Source of the DNA: Staphylococcus borealis
GTDB lineage: Bacteria; Bacillota; Bacilli; Staphylococcales; Staphylococcaceae
Direction: 5' to 3'
Length of the DNA: 64,000 bases
Assembly (NCBI RefSeq): GCF_001224225.1
Contig: NZ_CUEE01000007.1
Location: forward strand, 43,985-107,984
Part shown: positions 61,572 through 64,000 of the stretch, piece by piece
Layout of the letters: every line of letters begins with the position of its first letter
Numbering within the stretch: position 1 is the stretch's first letter
The notes under the pieces: model-generated
What the model was told of the DNA's origin: nothing
What the model saw: only the letters and a program-made list of their open reading frames with translations
Database searches by the model: none
Made by a program: the position numbers and the translations under genes

Positions 61572-62147
61572 ATGGATATTCAACCTATTACAACCTACAC
61601 AGGTAAAGTTGTACCATTATTTAACGACAATATAGATACCGATCAAATTATTCCTAAAGCTCATCTTAAACGCATTACTAAAAGTGGATTTGGACCATTT
61701 GCGTTTGATGAATGGCGATATCTACCAGACGGTTCAGATAATCCAGATTTTAATCCAAACAAACCTGAATATGCAGGTGCTTCTATTTTAATAACTGGAG
61801 ATAATTTTGGTTGTGGCTCAAGTCGAGAACATGCTGCATGGGCTTTAAAAGATTATGGATTTAATATTATTATAGCTGGAAGTTTTAGTGACATCTTTTA
61901 TATGAATTGTACAAAAAATGGCATGCTACCGATAACTTTGAATGAAGATGAAAGAAAATATTTAGCATCTCAGAAAGAAATTACAGTGGATTTACCACAA
62001 CAGACAGTTTCAGCAAATAATAAATCATTCAAATTTAAAATCGATGAAACATGGAAACATAAATTAGTAAATGGTCTAGATGATATCGCCATTACATTGG
62101 CGTATGAAGATTTAATAGAACAATATGAAAATAAAAATAAAGGTTGA
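61572..62147 (+). CDS. leuD: Isopropylmalate isomerase small subunit LeuD
   Basis: The 191-residue swivelling domain has [22 protein letters not shown] and the substrate loop [21 protein letters not shown]. It starts two bases after the leuC stop and works as the LeuC partner. It ends six bases before ilvA. Confidence 0.96.
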   Translation: MDIQPITTYTGKVVPLFNDNIDTDQIIPKAHLKRITKSGFGPFAFDEWRYLPDGSDNPDFNPNKPEYAGASILITGDNFGCGSSREHAAWALKDYGFNIIIAGSFSDIFYMNCTKNGMLPITLNEDERKYLASQKEITVDLPQQTVSANNKSFKFKIDETWKHKLVNGLDDIAITLAYEDLIEQYENKNKG

Positions 62148-62153
62148 GATACT

Positions 62154-63422
62154 ATGACTGTAAAGACAACAGTAAATGCTAAAGATGTAGATAATGCATA
62201 TTTACGAATTAAAGATGTTGTTAAAGAGACACCTCTACAATATGATCTCTATCTTTCGCAAAAATATGATTGTAACGTCTATTTAAAAAGAGAAGATTTA
62301 CAGTGGGTACGTTCATTTAAACTTAGAGGTGCATATAATGCCATTTCGGTATTAACTGATGAGGCTAAAGAAAAAGGTATTACATGTGCCAGTGCCGGAA
62401 ATCATGCTCAAGGTGTGGCATATACTGCTAAGGCACTAAATTTACAAGCAGTCATATTTATGCCAGTGACTACACCTCTTCAAAAAGTTAATCAAGTTAA
62501 ATTTTTTGGTTCAAAAAATGTTAAAATCGTGCTAACTGGAGACACCTTTGATGATTGTTTAAAAGAAGCTTTAGCATATACTAAACAAAATCATATGACC
62601 TTCATTGATCCTTTTAATAACGTCAACACAATCGCTGGTCAAGGCACCCTTGCAAAAGAAATTTTGAATCAGTCAAATCATGATGCTATCACTTTTGACT
62701 ATTTATTCGCTGCAATTGGTGGTGGCGGTTTGATTTCAGGTATAAGTACGTATTTAAATCAATATAGCCCACAAACTAAAATAATTGGTGTTGAACCTAC
62801 TGGCGCTAGCAGCATGTATGAATCAGTAGTTGTACAAAATAAAGTTGTTACACTCGACCATATTGATAAATTTGTAGATGGTGCTTCTGTAGCACGTGTA
62901 GGTGATATCACGTTTAATATTGCTAAGCAATATGTTGACGACTTTATTCAAGTAGATGAAGGAGCAGTCTGTTCAACTATCTTAGATATGTACTCAAAAC
63001 AAGCCATCGTTGCAGAACCAGCAGGTGCATTAAGTGTAGCAGCATTAGAGAATTATAAAAAAGAAATTCGAGGTAAGACCGTAGTATGCGTCATTAGTGG
63101 TGGTAATAACGATATTAATCGTATGAAAGAAATCGAAGAGCGTTCATTACTTTATGAGGAAATGAAACATTACTTTATACTTAACTTTCCTCAACGTCCT
63201 GGTGCACTCAAAGAATTTGTAAATGATGTTTTAGGACCACAAGATGATATTACTAAGTTTGAATACTTAAAGAAAACTTCTCAAAATACGGGTACTGTTA
63301 TTATTGGCATTCAGCTTAAAAATCATGATGACCTTAATCAACTCAAATCTAATGTTCATAATTTTGATCCATCAAATATTTATATTAATGAAAACAAGAT
63401 GCTGTATTCACTTTTAATTTAA
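62154..63422 (+). CDS. ilvA: Threonine deaminase (biosynthetic) IlvA
   Basis: The 422-residue PLP enzyme makes 2-oxobutyrate, the first isoleucine precursor. The Schiff-base lysine is in [19 protein letters not shown] and the phosphate-binding glycine loop is [27 protein letters not shown] is typical. The C-terminal ACT-like regulatory part is single ([23 protein letters not shown]), giving the shorter Bacillus-type length and isoleucine feedback. It is the last gene of the operon. Confidence 0.96.
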   Translation: MTVKTTVNAKDVDNAYLRIKDVVKETPLQYDLYLSQKYDCNVYLKREDLQWVRSFKLRGAYNAISVLTDEAKEKGITCASAGNHAQGVAYTAKALNLQAVIFMPVTTPLQKVNQVKFFGSKNVKIVLTGDTFDDCLKEALAYTKQNHMTFIDPFNNVNTIAGQGTLAKEILNQSNHDAITFDYLFAAIGGGGLISGISTYLNQYSPQTKIIGVEPTGASSMYESVVVQNKVVTLDHIDKFVDGASVARVGDITFNIAKQYVDDFIQVDEGAVCSTILDMYSKQAIVAEPAGALSVAALENYKKEIRGKTVVCVISGGNNDINRMKEIEERSLLYEEMKHYFILNFPQRPGALKEFVNDVLGPQDDITKFEYLKKTSQNTGTVIIGIQLKNHDDLNQLKSNVHNFDPSNIYINENKMLYSLLI

Positions 63423-63426
63423 TGAT

Positions 63427-63460
63427 ATAACACTCCCATTGATCTGTATGGGAGTGTTAT
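63427..63460 (+). terminator. ilv-leu operon terminator
   Basis: ATAACACTCCCAT and ATGGGAGTGTTAT form a perfect 13-bp stem with an 8-nt loop followed by TTTG. It lies 5 bp after the ilvA stop. Confidence 0.93.
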
Positions 63461-63647
63461 TTGTGTACATTTAGTTCAACACAAGCGTTCGCATCTTTCT
63501 TCCTTTTCTAAAATTGCTTGCTCTTTTAGCTCTACTAAACTCGCTTCTCAATTTTCTCAACTCATCAGCTTCAAACGCTTTCTCTTCGTAAAGCCGTATA
63601 CATTTATATCATTAAACCTTCGGTTTGATTTTTTAAGCATAAAAAAA

Positions 63648-63663
63648 GAGACCTTACGGTCTC
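63648..63663 (-). terminator. Duplicated rRNA-type terminator, distal copy
   Basis: GAGACC-TTAC-GGTCTC stem followed on the minus strand by TTTTTTT, downstream of the decayed 5S tail. Confidence 0.85.
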
Positions 63664-63671
63664 ATTACTTT

Positions 63672-63745
63672 GCCTGGCAACGTCCTACTCTAGCGGAACG
63701 TAAATCAGCTACCATCGGCGCTAAGAACCTTACTTTACTTCGAGG
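63672..63745 (-). pseudogene. 5S rRNA 3'-fragment (decayed copy)
   Basis: The minus strand carries 5S-like sequence ending CGTTGCCAGGC. It matches the 3' part of 5S (GATGGTAGCTGATTTACGTTCCGCTAGAGTAGGACG, shortened here in the text, with GCGCC in the stem) but diverges before AAGGTTCTTAGCG. It then breaks off into unrelated GAAGTAAAG sequence. Only about 70 bases resemble 5S, so it is a remnant or partial duplicate. Confidence 0.7.
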
Positions 63746-63912
63746 CAAGCGTTCGCATCTTTCTTCTTTTTCTAAAATTGTTTGCTCTTTTAGCTCTACT
63801 AAACTCGCTTCTCAATTTTCTCAACTCATCAGCTTCAAACGCTTTCTCTTCGTAAAGCCGATATACATTTATATCATTAAACCTTCGGTTTGATTTTTTT
63901 AGCATAAAAAAA

Positions 63913-63928
63913 GAGACCTTACGGTCTC
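63913..63928 (-). terminator. rRNA operon terminator
   Basis: GAGACC-TTAC-GGTCTC followed on the minus strand by TTTTTTT lies about 9 bp past the 5S 3' end. Confidence 0.9.
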
Positions 63929-63936
63929 ATTACTTT

Positions 63937-64000
63937 GCCTGACAACGTCCTACTCTAGCGGAACGTAAATCCAACTACCATCGGCGCTAAGGAGCTTAAC
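63937..64000 (-). rRNA. rrf: 5S rRNA (3' portion; gene runs past window end)
   Basis: The minus-strand sequence includes GTTAAGCTCCTTAGCGCCGATGG and CGTTCCGCTAGAGTAGGACG, split here into short parts, ending at the expected 3' stem strand GTCAGGC. These are conserved 5S rRNA tracts. About 64 of ~115 bases lie in the window. The rest of the rRNA operon should follow to the right. The order of rRNA genes outside is unknown. Confidence 0.88.

Larger units (their letters stand above)
63482..64000. repeat. Tandem ~264-bp duplication at rRNA operon end
   Basis: CAAGCGTTCGCATC starts near 63482 and again at 63746. The following ~250 bp (TCTAAAATTG...TTGCTCTTTTAGC, TCAGCTTCAAACGC, AAACC-TTC-GGTTT, GAGACC-TTAC-GGTCTC and a 5S tail) repeat nearly base for base. 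The second copy runs to the window end. The gap 63461-64000 contains no protein gene. Confidence 0.85.

Overview
The window is AT-rich Firmicutes chromosome from a coagulase-negative Staphylococcus. The gene order pcrB-pcrA-ligA, purB, nadE-pncB, nos-pheA, pmt, groESL-mroQ-sdrH, agr, scr, rex, tsaDBE and ilv-leu is the core order I know from staphylococci. The AgrD peptide (predicted autoinducer SYTPCATYF) resembles those I recall for the S. haemolyticus/S. hominis group. That is only a species-group guess. I see no prophage, transposase, CRISPR array or tRNA.

Layout. 1-4.9 kb: DNA ligase (cut by the window edge), PcrA helicase, PcrB and YerC. 5-9.7 kb: purB, a yebE/yebG-like pair, and the NAD genes nadE-pncB. 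9.8-19.3 kb, mostly plus strand: nitric oxide synthase, prephenate dehydratase, a beta-helix protein (minus), nicotinamidase, pyrophosphatase, aldehyde dehydrogenase, a lactonase, two tiny peptides and a C45-type hydrolase. 19.7-26.1 kb: envelope-associated genes, a thioredoxin-like protein and the pmtR-ABCD phenol-soluble-modulin exporter operon. 26.4-28.6 kb: small membrane proteins, an aminotransferase and a compact, LexA-box-bearing, Fst/par-like type I toxin-antitoxin module. 28.9-36.2 kb: a ClbS/DfsB-like protein, groESL with CIRCE, MroQ, a long SdrH, a nitroreductase behind a QsrR-like operator, and a nitrilase. 36.2-39.7 kb: the agr quorum-sensing locus, with RNAIII divergent from agrBDCA. 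39.7-47.1 kb: sucrose utilisation, ammonium transport, thiosulfate uptake and Rex. 47.3-52.2 kb: an ABC-F ATPase, a DnaA-box cluster and the t6A genes tsaD-rimI-tsaB-tsaE. 52.4-63.4 kb: the ilvD-B-N-C leuA-B-C-D ilvA operon behind an attenuator. 63.5-64 kb: the end of an rRNA operon (5S on the minus strand) with a duplicated, decayed 5S tail.

Links between genes. PncA, PncB and NadE form a nicotinamide salvage route. MroQ, SdrH and AgrBD sit close together, and MroQ and SdrH are known to act on Agr peptide signalling in S. aureus. The Pmt exporter would export Agr-controlled modulins, yet RNAIII here shows no recognisable delta-hemolysin frame. The ilv-leu operon carries a leucine/isoleucine-rich leader peptide and mutually exclusive hairpins.

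Six copies of a modular, hairpin-rich intergenic repeat containing the GGGGCCCC core of the staphylococcal STAR element fill most of the longer non-coding gaps. The most interesting candidates are the SOS-boxed type I toxin-antitoxin module (26.67-26.96 kb), a 19-residue cationic amphipathic peptide gene with its own promoter (18.1 kb), the RNAIII lacking hld, and the DnaA-box cluster upstream of the terminator of tsaD.
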